DNA of 64,000 bases from Peribacillus simplex (GCF_001578185.1 NZ_CP011008.1:3438001-3502000), one strand, 5' to 3'; counted from the first letter of the stretch, positions 37,422 to 47,503 are shown. Translations and numbers: made by a program. The notes: a model not told the origin generated them from the sequence alone.

Positions 37422-38297
37422 TCAGCTTTTCAATGCTTGCTTGTTCTGTTCAAGTGCTTTTTGAGCAGATTTGACCGTATTCTTCATAAGCATCGTAATC
37501 GTCATGGGACCAACGCCTTTAGGAACAGGTGTAATGAATGAAGCCTTATTTTTCACTTCATCAAACGCCACATCACCGCAAAGCTTCCCTTCTTCATTCC
37601 TGTTCATTCCGACGTCAATGACGACTGCACCTTCTTTGATATGTTCACTCGTGATCGTGTCCCTCTTGCCGACAGCGGCCACAACGACATCAGCTTGCTT
37701 GGTATAATACGCAAGGTCCTTTGTCTTTGAATGACAGTAAGTAACGGTTGCATTCGCATTTAAAAACATTTGTCCGGCTGGTTTTCCTACGATATTACTT
37801 CTCCCTACGATGACAACATGCTTACCTTCAAGGTCATAGTCGATATACTCAAGCATCACCATGACACCGTATGGCGTACAAGGTAAAAAGGCATCCTGCC
37901 CCGTCATCATCCGCCCAATATTAATCGGATGAAATCCATCTACATCCTTCTCGGGGGAAATCGCTTCAATGATCGCTTTTTCCTGAATATGTCCAGGCAA
38001 CGGCAGCTGCACCAATATACCGTGAATACTGTCATCCTGGTTTAATTCATCAATGCTCTGAATTAATTCCTCCTGAGATAGTTCCGCAGGCTTTTTAATT
38101 AACACAGAATGCATGCCCAAATCTTCACAGGCCTTTTGCTTATGGCGTACATAGGTTTGTGAAGCTTGATTGTCGCCCACCAGGATTACAGCCAAACCCG
38201 GGACGATATTTTTTTCACGTAACTGCTGCACTTCCTTACTCATTTCCTGCCTAACTGACTCTGCAATTTCTTTACCATTAATGATTTGAGCTGACAT
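37422..38297 (-). CDS. folD: Methylenetetrahydrofolate dehydrogenase/cyclohydrolase
   Basis: 291-residue bifunctional enzyme interconverting methylene-, methenyl- and formyl-tetrahydrofolate. Motifs: YVRHKQKACEDLG with catalytic Lys, ILVQLPLPGHI, DVDGFHPINIGR, the NADP fold VIVGRSNIVGKP and the C-terminal TPVPKGVGPMT. It sits between nusB and xseA. It uses the one-carbon units that the gcv system makes. Confidence 0.97.
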   Translation of the reverse strand: MSAQIINGKEIAESVRQEMSKEVQQLREKNIVPGLAVILVGDNQASQTYVRHKQKACEDLGMHSVLIKKPAELSQEELIQSIDELNQDDSIHGILVQLPLPGHIQEKAIIEAISPEKDVDGFHPINIGRMMTGQDAFLPCTPYGVMVMLEYIDYDLEGKHVVIVGRSNIVGKPAGQMFLNANATVTYCHSKTKDLAYYTKQADVVVAAVGKRDTITSEHIKEGAVVIDVGMNRNEEGKLCGDVAFDEVKNKASFITPVPKGVGPMTITMLMKNTVKSAQKALEQNKQALKS

Positions 38298-38365
38298 GTG
38301 TATATTCCTCCCAAGATAATTTGCTAAAGAAATTGCTGAGAAAATCCTCGTTCAAGGCTGCAGCT

Positions 38366-38758
38366 TTAGCTGCCGCTTTTCACCTTTACTTTGGATAAAA
38401 CGGCATTTACAAAACTGCTTGATTGATCATCACCGAATTTCTTAGCAATTTCAATAGCTTCATTCATTGCAACACTTACAGGAACATCTTCACTGTGAAT
38501 CATTTCATAAACCGCGATCCGCAGTAAATTCCGATCAATGTTCGCCAGTCTTTCCAACGTCCAGTTCTCTAAATTGTCCCTGATCATTGCATCAAGTTGT
38601 TCACGATTTTCCGTTATTCCCATTACTAATTTTTTGAAATATTCATCAGTAGGAGCACCATCCAGTACGCTTTCCATTGCTTCTTCTGCATTCGACTTGG
38701 CAATATCTATCTGATATAGTGCTTGAAGGGATTTTTCACGGGCTACTCTTCTTTTCAT
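38366..38758 (-). CDS. nusB: Transcription antitermination factor NusB
   Basis: 130-residue all-helical RNA-binding protein (RRVAREKSLQALYQID, VNAVLSKV at the end) that acts with NusE in rRNA antitermination. It lies 68 bp before folD. Confidence 0.95.
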   Translation of the reverse strand: MKRRVAREKSLQALYQIDIAKSNAEEAMESVLDGAPTDEYFKKLVMGITENREQLDAMIRDNLENWTLERLANIDRNLLRIAVYEMIHSEDVPVSVAMNEAIEIAKKFGDDQSSSFVNAVLSKVKVKSGS

Positions 38759-38945
38759 AATCTTACTCCTTTAACATCTACTATTATATATGAAAACGCT
38801 AGAACAAACGAACATTAAATAATATTTTTTGAAAAATATTAAGATTTTCGCTGTTTTTTTTATAAATTAAGCTAATCTCACTAAAATTAAGGCCAAAAGA
38901 CTCAAATGCCTTGATCCAAGACAACATCTCAAGATTCATTTCCAG

Positions 38946-39014
38946 TTAAACGGCCAACAAAGTCCCATACTTTTTTAAAGTGTCAAAAAGCTCTTGCCTA
39001 GCTTTCATGCTCAT
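38946..39014 (-). CDS. Possible 22-codon small ORF between yqhY and nusB
   Basis: MSMKARQELFDTLKKYGTLL plus two residues. AAAAGGTG lies 3-5 nt before the ATG, and the gene sits alone in the 435-bp yqhY-nusB gap. It is amphipathic and basic at the N-terminus. I recognise no family. It may be a leader peptide or chance. The rest of 38759-39130 shows no other feature. Confidence 0.28.
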   Translation of the reverse strand: MSMKARQELFDTLKKYGTLLAV

Positions 39015-39132
39015 ATTTCACCTTTTACACTCTAACAGAAATCACCCTTGAATTAAAGGGAAACTTCCAGACACCGCCTTATTATGTTCATTTTACGTAA
39101 TATTATAAGCGGGGTATCATCGAGTCAAAAAT

Positions 39133-39168
39133 TCCAAAAACAAAAACCCGGCTTTTTGCCGGGTTTTT
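39133..39168 (-). terminator. Intrinsic terminator of the accBC-yqhY unit
   Basis: Perfect 11-bp stem AAAAACCCGGC/GCCGGGTTTTT with a 5-nt loop and a T-run on the minus strand, 26 bp past yqhY. Confidence 0.9.
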
Positions 39169-39193
39169 GCAGGTGTGAATCGAATGAAGCCAC

Positions 39194-39604
39194 TTACACT
39201 TCTTGTTCGTGATCCGCTTCTTGTTTAGCGTTTTCAAACGCAATGCCTACTACATGAATGTTCACTTCGCCCGCGTCGATAGCGGTCATATTCAACAAAG
39301 CTTCACGAATGTTATCTTGAACTTCCTGAGCAACTTTCGGAATCGAAACACCAAATTTCATGACACAATAAAGTTCGACTTTGATGGATTCTCCCGATAA
39401 GTCCACTTTAACACCTTTACCGTGATTCTTTTTACCAAGCTTTTCAACAACACCTGTAGCGAAATTCCCGCGCATATGTGCAACACCTTCAACTTCCGAT
39501 GCAGCGATACCCGCAATTACCTCTATCACCTCAGGTGCAATCTCCACTTTACCCAGCCCATTATAATCATTCATTTCGAGTAATTGGCCTTCCATTTCAT
39601 TCAT
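39194..39604 (-). CDS. yqhY: Asp23/Gls24 family protein YqhY
   Basis: 136 residues with the Asp23 fold (KVEIAPEVIEVIAGIAASEV, GVSIPKVAQEVQDNI). AGGAGGTG gives the ATG at 39604. It follows accB-accC in one unit, as in B. subtilis, where YqhY has been linked to control of acetyl-CoA carboxylase activity. The acidic, Glu-rich ends are normal. Confidence 0.93.
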   Translation of the reverse strand: MNEMEGQLLEMNDYNGLGKVEIAPEVIEVIAGIAASEVEGVAHMRGNFATGVVEKLGKKNHGKGVKVDLSGESIKVELYCVMKFGVSIPKVAQEVQDNIREALLNMTAIDAGEVNIHVVGIAFENAKQEADHEQEV

Positions 39605-39632
39605 TCAAAAGCACCTCCTGTCTTCCTTTACA

Positions 39633-40985
39633 TTATGAGTTCATTACATCATATATTTCAAGGAATTTGGTATTAAATTCTCCGGAAACAAATTGTTCAT
39701 GCTGAAGTAACTTAATATGGAAAGGAATTGTCGTATTGATACCCTCAATGACAAACTCTCCTAAAGCGCGTTTCATCTTCTCAATCGCCTCGTCCCTCGT
39801 CGGTGCATGGACAATCAATTTAGCGATCATGGAATCGTAATACGGCGGTATCGAGTACCCAGGGTATGCCGCAGAATCCACACGCACTCCGTAGCCGCCT
39901 GGGGGTAAATACATGTGAATTTTACCTGCGGAAGGCATAAAATTCTTTTCTGGATTTTCTGCATTGATCCGGCATTCGATAGACCATCCGTTAAAAGTCA
40001 CATCTTCTTGTGAAAGTGATAGTTTGTCACCTGAAGCAACTTTGATCTGTTCTTTAATCAAATCCACGCCCGTTACCATTTCTGTAACTGGGTGCTCAAC
40101 CTGGATACGTGTATTCATTTCCATAAAGTAGTATCTTCTATTCACATAGTCATAAATAAATTCAACTGTACCTGCACCTGAATAGTTAACGGCAAGAGCA
40201 GCCGTAACTGCAGCCTGCCCCATTTCCGCCCGTGTTTCACCATCAAGGGCTGGAGATGGAGTTTCTTCAACAAGTTTTTGCAAACGGCGCTGAACCGTAC
40301 AATCACGCTCGCCTAAATGTATGGCGTTGCCATGATTATCTGCCATGACCTGGATTTCAACGTGACGGAAGTCCTCAATGAACTTTTCAATATACACGCC
40401 TGGATTCCCAAATGCCGTCGCAGCTTCCTGTTGCGTGATGTTTATGCCTTTGATGAGATCCTCTTCGGTCCTTGCAACGCGGATACCTTTACCGCCACCG
40501 CCGGCAGTAGCTTTGATGATGACTGGATAGCCCATTTGGTTAGCTAGGGCTACACCCTCATCCGTATCTTTTATTATGCCTTTAGAACCGGGAACGATCG
40601 GTACACCAGCTTTGCGCATGGTTTCCCTTGCTACGTCCTTTGTTCCCATTTTATTGATGGCTTCTGGGCTAGGACCGATGAAAATGATATTACATTCACG
40701 GCATAGCTCAGCAAAGTCGGCATTTTCAGCAAGGAATCCATATCCAGGGTGAATCGCATCAGATCCCGTTTTCTTGGCTGTACTGATTATGTTCGTTGTA
40801 TTTAAATAACTGTCTTTTGATAATTTAGGACCGATGCAATATGCTTCATCAGCAATTTGAACATGTAATGCTTCTTTATCCGCTTCTGAATAGACCGCTA
40901 CAGTCTCGATCCCTAACTCTTTGCATGCCCGGATGATTCGGACTGCAATTTCCCCACGATTGGCAATCAATACCTTTTTAATCAT
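39633..40985 (-). CDS. accC: Acetyl-CoA carboxylase, biotin carboxylase subunit
   Basis: 450-residue ATP-grasp enzyme that carboxylates biotin on AccB. The N-domain [23 protein letters not shown]-binding [28 protein letters not shown] (catalytic loop) and biotin carboxylase C-domain are present. It is 14 bp from accB. It could also serve the yqjD carboxyltransferase. Confidence 0.97.
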   Translation of the reverse strand: MIKKVLIANRGEIAVRIIRACKELGIETVAVYSEADKEALHVQIADEAYCIGPKLSKDSYLNTTNIISTAKKTGSDAIHPGYGFLAENADFAELCRECNIIFIGPSPEAINKMGTKDVARETMRKAGVPIVPGSKGIIKDTDEGVALANQMGYPVIIKATAGGGGKGIRVARTEEDLIKGINITQQEAATAFGNPGVYIEKFIEDFRHVEIQVMADNHGNAIHLGERDCTVQRRLQKLVEETPSPALDGETRAEMGQAAVTAALAVNYSGAGTVEFIYDYVNRRYYFMEMNTRIQVEHPVTEMVTGVDLIKEQIKVASGDKLSLSQEDVTFNGWSIECRINAENPEKNFMPSAGKIHMYLPPGGYGVRVDSAAYPGYSIPPYYDSMIAKLIVHAPTRDEAIEKMKRALGEFVIEGINTTIPFHIKLLQHEQFVSGEFNTKFLEIYDVMNS

Positions 40986-40999
40986 TTAGAAACAGCTCC

Positions 41000-41497
41000 T
41001 CATTCCGGCTTTACTAAAAATAATGGTTGGCCATATTCTACAAGTTGACCTTCTTTTACAAGGACTTCAACGATTTCACCGGTTACTTCGGCCTCGATTT
41101 CATTGAAAAGTTTCATAGCTTCCACGATGCAGACAATGGAATCCCCTGTTACTTTATCGCCTGCTTTTACGTATGCAGGAGAATCCGGTGCAGGAGATTG
41201 GTAGAAGGTCCCTACCATCGGAGAAGTGATTTTATGTAAATTTTCCTGTTCCGTGACGGCAGCAGCCGGTTTTGCAGGTTCAACAGCTTTTGGCACTACA
41301 GGGGCAGGGGCCGCTGCGGGCTTGACCTCTACAGCTCCATTGGCTTGAACAACTTCTGGAGCAGCTGCTGGGTGTAATACTGTACCCGTTTCAGTTTTTT
41401 TCAATTTAATTTTCGTTCCTTCATTTTCAAAAACGAATTCACTGATATTTGATTGATCGACTAGCTTAATTATTTCACGAATTTCTTGCACTTTCAT
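41000..41497 (-). CDS. accB: Biotin carboxyl carrier protein
   Basis: 165 residues. An N-terminal helical region and an Ala/Pro-rich linker (about 48-80) precede the biotinyl domain with biotin Lys in [14 protein letters not shown] and MVGTFYQSP (thumb). In B. subtilis AccB autoregulates accBC. The upstream ~500 bp gap could hold a long leader. Confidence 0.97.
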   Translation of the reverse strand: MKVQEIREIIKLVDQSNISEFVFENEGTKIKLKKTETGTVLHPAAAPEVVQANGAVEVKPAAAPAPVVPKAVEPAKPAAAVTEQENLHKITSPMVGTFYQSPAPDSPAYVKAGDKVTGDSIVCIVEAMKLFNEIEAEVTGEIVEVLVKEGQLVEYGQPLFLVKPE

Positions 41498-42025
41498 TTT
41501 GTGGCACCCCTTGTCTAATTTAATATGAGTTTGTGAGGCAATAATATTTTATGTAACCTTTTACCTTTAGCTTATCCTACCTTGTCCATTTATGCACAAA
41601 GTAGTCGCTTTCTCCATGCGAAAGCGAATAAACTGAATACACACCTCATCTGTATTATAACAGATGTTTCACTTTCTCAAAATATTGTTTCCTTTAGAAA
41701 ATCGAAAAGTTTATGACCAGCTTCTAACATCATACAATATTAGCTTATACAAATTCAATGATAGATTAGTTGCAGCTTGAAATCCATACTTCTATATTAC
41801 ACCTTTATTATAATATTGTGAATAATTTTAAACTGGATCCCCTCAGCGTTTTCACCTGATTTTTGCGAATTACCCCTGAAATACCAGCTATAAATTTTAG
41901 TATAATTACTTTTCTAGAATATTACTGAGAATTATAGTCACCATTTCTATTTGAGTTCTTGATATAAATAGACATAAAAAAACTTTTCCTCTAAAGTTTC
42001 CCCATTGGATGATCGCGAAAAAAGC
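41498..42025. other. AT-rich intergenic region upstream of accB
   Basis: No gene seen. TATAAT on the minus strand near 41815 is a possible -10 for accBC, giving a leader of about 310 nt; the -35 is poor. No recognisable riboswitch. Confidence 0.4.
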
Positions 42026-42027
42026 TT

Positions 42028-42065
42028 AATAAAAAAAGCCACCCTTTTTTTATTAAGGGGGACTT
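42028..42065 (-). terminator. Probable terminator of the spoIIIA operon
   Basis: Nine-position stem with one mismatch and one G-U pair (AAGTCCCCC/GGGTGGCTT), then a T7 tract on the minus strand. Confidence 0.6.
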
Positions 42066-42121
42066 TCACATTTTCATGATTATGAACTGTTGTGTATCAG
42101 CTCTTTCATCTGTATGTGAGA

Positions 42122-42715
42122 TTACTTTTCCGGTTGAAAATCGACCACTACATTTTGTGCATCGCTCACTTCTTTCCTTACGAGGCGGATAATGTTATTG
42201 GCCTCTGTTTTCGTCTGTTTATCGGCCTTGACACTCACCTTTACATCCGTTCCATCCACACGGACAAGTGCGGCATTGTAATCCATGGCCACGATTAAGT
42301 TTTCGATGATATTTTCTTTTACCTTCGTTTCACTTAATTGTTCGATTTTCGCATAGGCCTCGTCTCTTTCCTCAGAGGAAAGCTCTGTGTTGCCCATCTT
42401 TGCAGTCAATTCCTCATTCAGCTTCGCCCGTTCATCTTCAATCTGCAGCCTTAACGATTCAAATTCATCCCCTGATGCAATGGTTACAGAAGAACCTTCT
42501 GTATTTTTGGCTGTTTCTTTTTCACTTTTATTTTCCCCTTTTGTATCAGCTTTGCTTTCTGTTTTACTTTCTGTTTTATTTTCTGCCTTTTCCATTTGTT
42601 CTGTTGCCGTCATATCGGCGGCATTTTCCTCAGGAGCGGTTAAATAATAGACTGAAAGTACAACGACCAGACTTAGCATAGTCAATAACCAAACGGTTTG
42701 TTTTTTTAATAACAT
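42122..42715 (-). CDS. spoIIIAH: Stage III sporulation protein AH
   Basis: 197 residues. One transmembrane helix (VWLLTMLSLVVVLSVYYL) precedes a Lys/Glu/Thr-rich segment with repeated KTESK/KADTK units and a YscJ/FliF-like extracellular domain. In B. subtilis it binds forespore SpoIIQ to form the feeding-tube channel. Last gene of the operon. Confidence 0.95.
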   Translation of the reverse strand: MLLKKQTVWLLTMLSLVVVLSVYYLTAPEENAADMTATEQMEKAENKTESKTESKADTKGENKSEKETAKNTEGSSVTIASGDEFESLRLQIEDERAKLNEELTAKMGNTELSSEERDEAYAKIEQLSETKVKENIIENLIVAMDYNAALVRVDGTDVKVSVKADKQTKTEANNIIRLVRKEVSDAQNVVVDFQPEK

Positions 42716-42729
42716 GTAGATTTTCCCCC

Positions 42730-43398
42730 TTATTTTTTAGGCATGACAGAAACCCGGTGACTCGGTACATCCAGTGAACGTGTGACAGCTTCGATGATCC
42801 ACTTCTTTATTTGAATGTTTTCGGCTCCTTTAGCGACTACGAGGACTCCTCGTACACTAGGCTTTTTCGTTTCCGAAATGATCGGTCCTTCTTTTTCACC
42901 GCTTTTGACCAAAACGAGCTGTTCATCAACCGATGTGTCTTCGACCGTCCTTTTGCCGCCTTCCTTGTCGGTTTCTTGTGTGACTTGTTTTTGGGTGACT
43001 TTGTTTCTTTCATATACTTTTTTCTCGGATGCATCCACATAGATTACGACTTTTACATCCTGGACGCCTGCGATGGATTCAAGCGCTTCCTTCATTTCAT
43101 TCTGAAGATATATTTCATAATCTTTTGTCGTCTTGAATTCGGATTTCTTCTGACCGAATGTTTCAACCTCCCCTTCATCGTCCTGTTTATCATTATTGAA
43201 TACAGTCTTCACTTCAGGTGTTTGTCCCGTCTGGTTGGTGGTTAACAAATTCCCGGCCATCATAATTCCCGCTCCCAAAAGGACAACTATTAGAGCATAG
43301 ACATACAGGGAAGGTTTTTTTTCCTTAGGTTCTTTTTGGTCAGGGTCTTTATTTAATAGTTTTTGCAGCCAGGATAACGGACCTTTGTCTTTGTTCAA
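42730..43398 (-). CDS. spoIIIAG: Stage III sporulation protein AG
   Basis: 222 residues: a cytoplasmic basic N-terminus (LLNKDPDQKEPKEKKP), one transmembrane helix (LYVYALIVVLLGAGIMMAG) and an extracellular ring-building domain (ALESIAGVQDVKVVIYVDA). In B. subtilis it forms a large ring across the mother-cell side of the channel. Confidence 0.95.
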   Translation of the reverse strand: MNKDKGPLSWLQKLLNKDPDQKEPKEKKPSLYVYALIVVLLGAGIMMAGNLLTTNQTGQTPEVKTVFNNDKQDDEGEVETFGQKKSEFKTTKDYEIYLQNEMKEALESIAGVQDVKVVIYVDASEKKVYERNKVTQKQVTQETDKEGGKRTVEDTSVDEQLVLVKSGEKEGPIISETKKPSVRGVLVVAKGAENIQIKKWIIEAVTRSLDVPSHRVSVMPKK

Positions 43399-43405
43399 TA
43401 CTCAG

Positions 43406-44017
43406 TCACTTCCTTTCCCCGGCGATTTCAATGATCTCTTCATCAACGGACCAACTTGTTGCCAGAAACCTTTTCACAGCATCAAGATTGGCATCATTCG
43501 AAGAGGATAGTTTCTCTGCATTGATATCAACCTTCGCTACTGCCTCTATCCCCGAGTCTTCTTTCCCTTCTGCCTTTTCCAATGATATCGTTATGTTTTG
43601 CAAATCATCAGCGCTCGGTTCTTCCTCATTTTTGACCCCTACATCAATTGAACTAATCTTCATGTTATAATCCACCATCAGCTCCTCTTCCACTTCTGCC
43701 TGTAAGTCAACAGCCATTTGTTTTAAAATATATGCACCCTGGGTAGCTTGTATTTCTTTTTTCTTCATTTCTGTCAAATTTCCTAAATCTTTTTTTTTCT
43801 GCTCTTGAAATTCACTTGTAGCAGCAGAGAGGATTTCGTCGAAATCCTTATTGAATAATCCCAATATAGGAGTGATGATGATCGCAATCAGTAAAAGTCC
43901 GATTACCATTTTGGCATACTTCTGTAAAGCTGAATTCGGAAGAAGCATATCGATCACAGTAGCCAGCAATACAAATATGATGATGTTAGATACCCAGCCA
44001 GCTAAAAAACTCACCAA
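43406..44017 (-). CDS. spoIIIAF: Stage III sporulation protein AF
   Basis: 203 residues with two N-terminal transmembrane helices (NIIIFVLLATVIDMLLP and MVIGLLLIAIIITPILGLF) and a soluble ring-building-motif-like C-domain. Required for mother-cell to forespore channel assembly in B. subtilis. Only 7 bp from spoIIIAG. Confidence 0.94.
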   Translation of the reverse strand: MVSFLAGWVSNIIIFVLLATVIDMLLPNSALQKYAKMVIGLLLIAIIITPILGLFNKDFDEILSAATSEFQEQKKKDLGNLTEMKKKEIQATQGAYILKQMAVDLQAEVEEELMVDYNMKISSIDVGVKNEEEPSADDLQNITISLEKAEGKEDSGIEAVAKVDINAEKLSSSNDANLDAVKRFLATSWSVDEEIIEIAGERK

Positions 44018-44032
44018 AGCCCTCCTCCTTTC

Positions 44033-45241
44033 TTAACGAACCATCAGTGTAATGTTTCCAGAAGCGATAATTACAGTGATACTTAAAAAGAACATGAGTG
44101 AGACAATGGCCAGTGCTGCGAAAATATAGATCATGCTTTTACTTATAACGTCAAGACATTTTATTACAGGCCCTCCGCCCAGCGGCTGCAAAAGACTCGC
44201 TGCCAACTTATAGACAAAAGAAATCATCAAGATTTTTATTGCTGGAAATGTGGTTATGAGCAAGAGAATTATGACACCTGACAAGCCCACTGTATTTTTC
44301 AGCAGAACGGAGGCACTAATGACCGTATCCGTTGCATCAGTAAACATGCGCCCTATTACCGGTATAAAGTTACCTGTCACGAATTTGGCCGTCCTGATCG
44401 TCACTCCGTCTGCTACAGCGGAGGATGCTCCTTGAACGGATATGACACCAAGGAATATGGTCATGAATGCACCTAGTATCCCGATAGCAAAATTTCGGAG
44501 AAGTTGTGCCATCTGTGTCACTTTATAATGTTCGGTCAATGTGCTGACAATGCTTAAAATCGCTGCAAAGAATAAAAGAGGGAGGACGACAAACTGGATC
44601 AAGATTCCGCTAGTATTCATTAAAAACATTAAGACCGGGTGAAAGAAAGCTGCTGATACAAGTCCTCCTGAAGCGGCAATTAAGGCCAAGAGTAAAGGGA
44701 TGAGCGCCATTAAAAAGGAAATCATCAAATCTATCGTATCCTTTGTATATTCAATCGCCACATGAAAACTGTTAAGTGCCAAAATGATCAGCACCATATA
44801 AACGATTGCATAAGCCACCTTACTAACGGAGCTTTGTTCGAACGCGTTCTGCAAAGACTGCAGGAACATGCTGAAAACGGTTAATAAAATGAGTGAGCCC
44901 AGCAGCTTACCATTCACAAGCAGTTCATGAAAAATGAATTTTGTAATTCCCTTTATCCATTGGTCAAAGGAGAATTTCTTATCACCGCTTACAAAATCCA
45001 TGAAGCTCCCCTTCTGGCTTTCCGGTAAGAACCCTCCATATTCCGTAACGATGTCATCCCAATATTGTTTGAGCTCATCTACACCCAGCCTGTCTATTTG
45101 GGCTTGTACCAATTCGGTCTGCATGATCGGCTCTTGATCGATTTCACCATTTTCAGGATTTTCGGCGGCTTGTCCAATAGATGTATGCAAAAAAAAGAGT
45201 AAAACGAATAGAATGGATAAGTAAGGCATCCGCTGCTTCAT
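44033..45241 (-). CDS. spoIIIAE: Stage III sporulation protein AE
   Basis: 402-residue polytopic membrane protein with an N-terminal signal (ILFVLLFFLHTSIGQAA), an extracellular helical part and about seven or eight transmembrane helices. It is the likely export-gate-like core of the SpoIIIA complex. Confidence 0.95.
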   Translation of the reverse strand: MKQRMPYLSILFVLLFFLHTSIGQAAENPENGEIDQEPIMQTELVQAQIDRLGVDELKQYWDDIVTEYGGFLPESQKGSFMDFVSGDKKFSFDQWIKGITKFIFHELLVNGKLLGSLILLTVFSMFLQSLQNAFEQSSVSKVAYAIVYMVLIILALNSFHVAIEYTKDTIDLMISFLMALIPLLLALIAASGGLVSAAFFHPVLMFLMNTSGILIQFVVLPLLFFAAILSIVSTLTEHYKVTQMAQLLRNFAIGILGAFMTIFLGVISVQGASSAVADGVTIRTAKFVTGNFIPVIGRMFTDATDTVISASVLLKNTVGLSGVIILLLITTFPAIKILMISFVYKLAASLLQPLGGGPVIKCLDVISKSMIYIFAALAIVSLMFFLSITVIIASGNITLMVR

Positions 45242-45274
45242 ACATTCACCTCATTGACTAGTAGGAGTGATCCG

Positions 45275-45646
45275 TTAACTTGGGAGCATCTGTAAAATTG
45301 TTTCGATAATGACCGTCAAAATCGGAATCGCCATGGCAAGAATCAAGATTTTCCCGCTCAATTCTATTTTGGAAGCGAGCGACCCTTGCCCTGCATCTTT
45401 TGTAATTTGAGAAGCGAATTCAGCAATATAGGCAATTCCGATTATTTTTAAGATGGTCTCTAGATACACGCTATTTACATGCGCATTCACTGCAATTTTT
45501 TCTAACATTAAAATGATTTCGTATATTTTATCCGCTAAAAAAAGAAAAATGGAGCAGCCTACAAAAATGACGAGCAGGAATGCGAAATTTGGTTTTTGCT
45601 CTTTGACGATCAAGGCCAAAAAGGTGGCAACTAGGGCAATGGCCAC
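45275..45646 (-). CDS. spoIIIAD: Stage III sporulation protein AD
   Basis: 123 residues, four hydrophobic helices (ALVATFLALIVKEQ, FAFLLVIFVGCSIFLFLA, ILKIIGIAYIAEFASQ, GKILILAMAIPILTVI). Member of the small-subunit membrane core of the SpoIIIA complex. The ORF lacks an obvious ATG closer in; the annotated start may be preceded by other in-frame codons. Confidence 0.92.
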   Translation of the reverse strand: MAIALVATFLALIVKEQKPNFAFLLVIFVGCSIFLFLADKIYEIILMLEKIAVNAHVNSVYLETILKIIGIAYIAEFASQITKDAGQGSLASKIELSGKILILAMAIPILTVIIETILQMLPS

Positions 45647-45678
45647 GATTTTTATGATTTCAATCGCGAATCCCTCCC

Positions 45679-45897
45679 TTACTGAAATAGGAATACAGAT
45701 TTAATTTTTTGAAATAAATCCTCCACTACAGAAGCTACCATGAATAAAATATAGATAAATCCGAAAAGTGTCACCCACTGGGCATATTCCTTCTTCCCAA
45801 CCTGATCGAGTATTGTGTGAAGAAATGCCACAACTAGCCCCACACCTGCTATTTTAAATATGATGTCCACATCAATGCCCATTTTCATTCCCCCCAC
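45679..45897 (-). CDS. spoIIIAC: Stage III sporulation protein AC
   Basis: 72 residues with two transmembrane helices (IIFKIAGVGLVVAFLHTIL and WVTLFGFIYILFMVASVV). Together with AD it resembles small export-apparatus membrane subunits. A second in-frame Met (MGIDVDIIFK) is the more common start in relatives. Confidence 0.93.
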   Translation of the reverse strand: MGGMKMGIDVDIIFKIAGVGLVVAFLHTILDQVGKKEYAQWVTLFGFIYILFMVASVVEDLFQKIKSVFLFQ

Positions 45898-45903
45898 ATA
45901 TTC

Positions 45904-46419
45904 CTACATCAGCAAAATGATCAATAATAGCCCTGATAAAAAACCAAGACTTTTCATCATTTTTTCATACTTTACCTGTCGGTCGAGCGCATCGCTCTCT
46001 TCTCTTTCCAAGTGTGCCATCGTTAGCATGATTTGCTTTTGCTGATGATATTTATCGCTTTTTCCAAGCGTCTCCCCAAACTGTGACAGTATCTCGAATT
46101 CCCCCTGTTTTAAAGCAAGGGATTGCCATATTTTCTTCAAACTATCAACCCATGCTTCTTTGACGGTGGTCTCACCTGACTCGAGTCGAGTTGCAAAGGT
46201 CTCGAAAAAGATGGATAAAGGTTTGGCCATCTGCTTAGACAGTTTCCTCGCTGCCTCTTTTAAAGGTGTATGACCATACATGATTTCAGCTTCGAGCGAT
46301 TGCATGGCGACTTTCAGCTGTCTCAGTTGACGAGGCCTCATACTTAATTTTTTCGCAGCTTCGAAACCCGCCCATGTCGTTGCTATAATGATTATCGCTG
46401 CTCCAATTATCTTAAACAT
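45904..46419 (-). CDS. spoIIIAB: Stage III sporulation protein AB
   Basis: 171 residues with an N-terminal transmembrane helix (IIGAAIIIIATTWAGFEAA), a helical bundle body and a C-terminal helix (LGFLSGLLLIILLM). It overlaps spoIIIAA by 8 bp. Its helical part resembles T2SS F-protein domains. Confidence 0.94.
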   Translation of the reverse strand: MFKIIGAAIIIIATTWAGFEAAKKLSMRPRQLRQLKVAMQSLEAEIMYGHTPLKEAARKLSKQMAKPLSIFFETFATRLESGETTVKEAWVDSLKKIWQSLALKQGEFEILSQFGETLGKSDKYHQQKQIMLTMAHLEREESDALDRQVKYEKMMKSLGFLSGLLLIILLM

Positions 46420-47344
46420 GCGGGTTCACACCTTCTCCCAAGAAAATAGGAACCCCCGCTGCATCAAGGACTTTATAGCTCCTTTTTCCGGATTTGCTTC
46501 TCTGTAATTCTATAAAACGTTCAAAGATGTTTTGCTTTAATATTTCGGCGATAAAAGGCCGCTTCTTAATTTCATCCAATGTATGGCCATGTGTAGTTAT
46601 CATGAGTTTAATACCTGCATTAACTGCTTCGAGCACAGCTTGTGTATCCTCAGCGCGGCCTATTTCATCCACGATCAATACATCCGGGGACATCGAACGG
46701 ATCATCATCATCATCCCTTCCGCTTTAGGACATCCATCGAGCACATCCACCCTTGTTCCAAATTCGAGCTGCGGCACGCCATGAACACATCCGGCAATTT
46801 CTGAGCGCTCGTCCACTATTCCCACCTTTTGAGGGGGAATTCCCCGTTTTTCATTACCACTGGATATCATTCTTGCAATATCACGCAATACGGTCGTTTT
46901 TCCTGTTTGCGGAGCACCGATCAACATTGTATGTTGCCATTCCCCATTATATAAATAAGATGTTAGCGGTTCAGCAGCACCTATTTTTTCACGTGCAATC
47001 CGAATATTGAATGAGGAAATGTCCCTGATCGCTTTGACCGACCCATTTTCCAGGATCACCTTGCCAGCAAGACCCACCCGATGTCCGCCCGCTATAGTTA
47101 TATATCCCCGCTTTAATTCTTCCTCAAGTGTATATAACGAAAATTGACCGATTTGATTCAATAATTGATCTGCATCCGAATGGGTCACTTCATAGGAAAA
47201 GAAGAAAGGTTCCCCACCCACAATGACCTCAAGCGGCCTTCCAACTCGAATCCGCAGCTCTTCCATCTTCTCGATCATCATCGGTGTCATGCCCCGGAGT
47301 TGCTCGTATAATTTTTTCGGTAAAAATGAAAGAATCGTTTCCAT
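46412..47344 (-). CDS. spoIIIAA: Stage III sporulation protein AA (ATPase)
   Basis: 310 residues from ATG 47344 (METILSFLPKKLYEQL) behind AGGAGG; the frame stays open upstream but lacks a ribosome site and runs into promoter sequence. Secretion-type AAA+ ATPase with Walker A GAPQTGKT, Walker B VLIVDEIG and ITTHGHT. It powers the mother-cell channel in engulfed sporangia. First gene of the eight-gene operon. Confidence 0.96.
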   Translation of the reverse strand: METILSFLPKKLYEQLRGMTPMMIEKMEELRIRVGRPLEVIVGGEPFFFSYEVTHSDADQLLNQIGQFSLYTLEEELKRGYITIAGGHRVGLAGKVILENGSVKAIRDISSFNIRIAREKIGAAEPLTSYLYNGEWQHTMLIGAPQTGKTTVLRDIARMISSGNEKRGIPPQKVGIVDERSEIAGCVHGVPQLEFGTRVDVLDGCPKAEGMMMMIRSMSPDVLIVDEIGRAEDTQAVLEAVNAGIKLMITTHGHTLDEIKKRPFIAEILKQNIFERFIELQRSKSGKRSYKVLDAAGVPIFLGEGVNPHV

Positions 47345-47379
47345 TTTGACAATCCTCCTGTATACACCACTTTCAATAA

Positions 47380-47408
47380 AATATATGCCGACCAGACCGT
47401 AATGATGA
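47380..47408 (-). promoter_or_regulatory. Sigma-E-type promoter of spoIIIA
   Basis: Minus strand TCATCAT, 14 bp, CATATATT. This matches the sigma-E consensus (KMATATT and CATACAHT) at 5 of 7 and 7 of 8 positions, and lies 36 bp before the spoIIIAA start. Mother-cell sigma-E control of spoIIIA is known in B. subtilis. Confidence 0.65.
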
Positions 47409-47479
47409 CAGGCTAATAAAGAAACAGACCATTTATTGAACTTTTTTATATCCTTCGGAATCTTAAAAGGACCAAAAAA

Positions 47480-47503
47480 AGACCGAGAAATTAATCTCGA
47501 TCT
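47480..47503 (-). repeat. Left diverged target duplication of IS remnant copy 3 (efp terminator)
   Basis: A 24-nt palindrome around CCGAGA...TCTCG, four mismatches from 48069-48092. A T7 tract on the minus strand shows it was the complete efp terminator. Confidence 0.75.
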
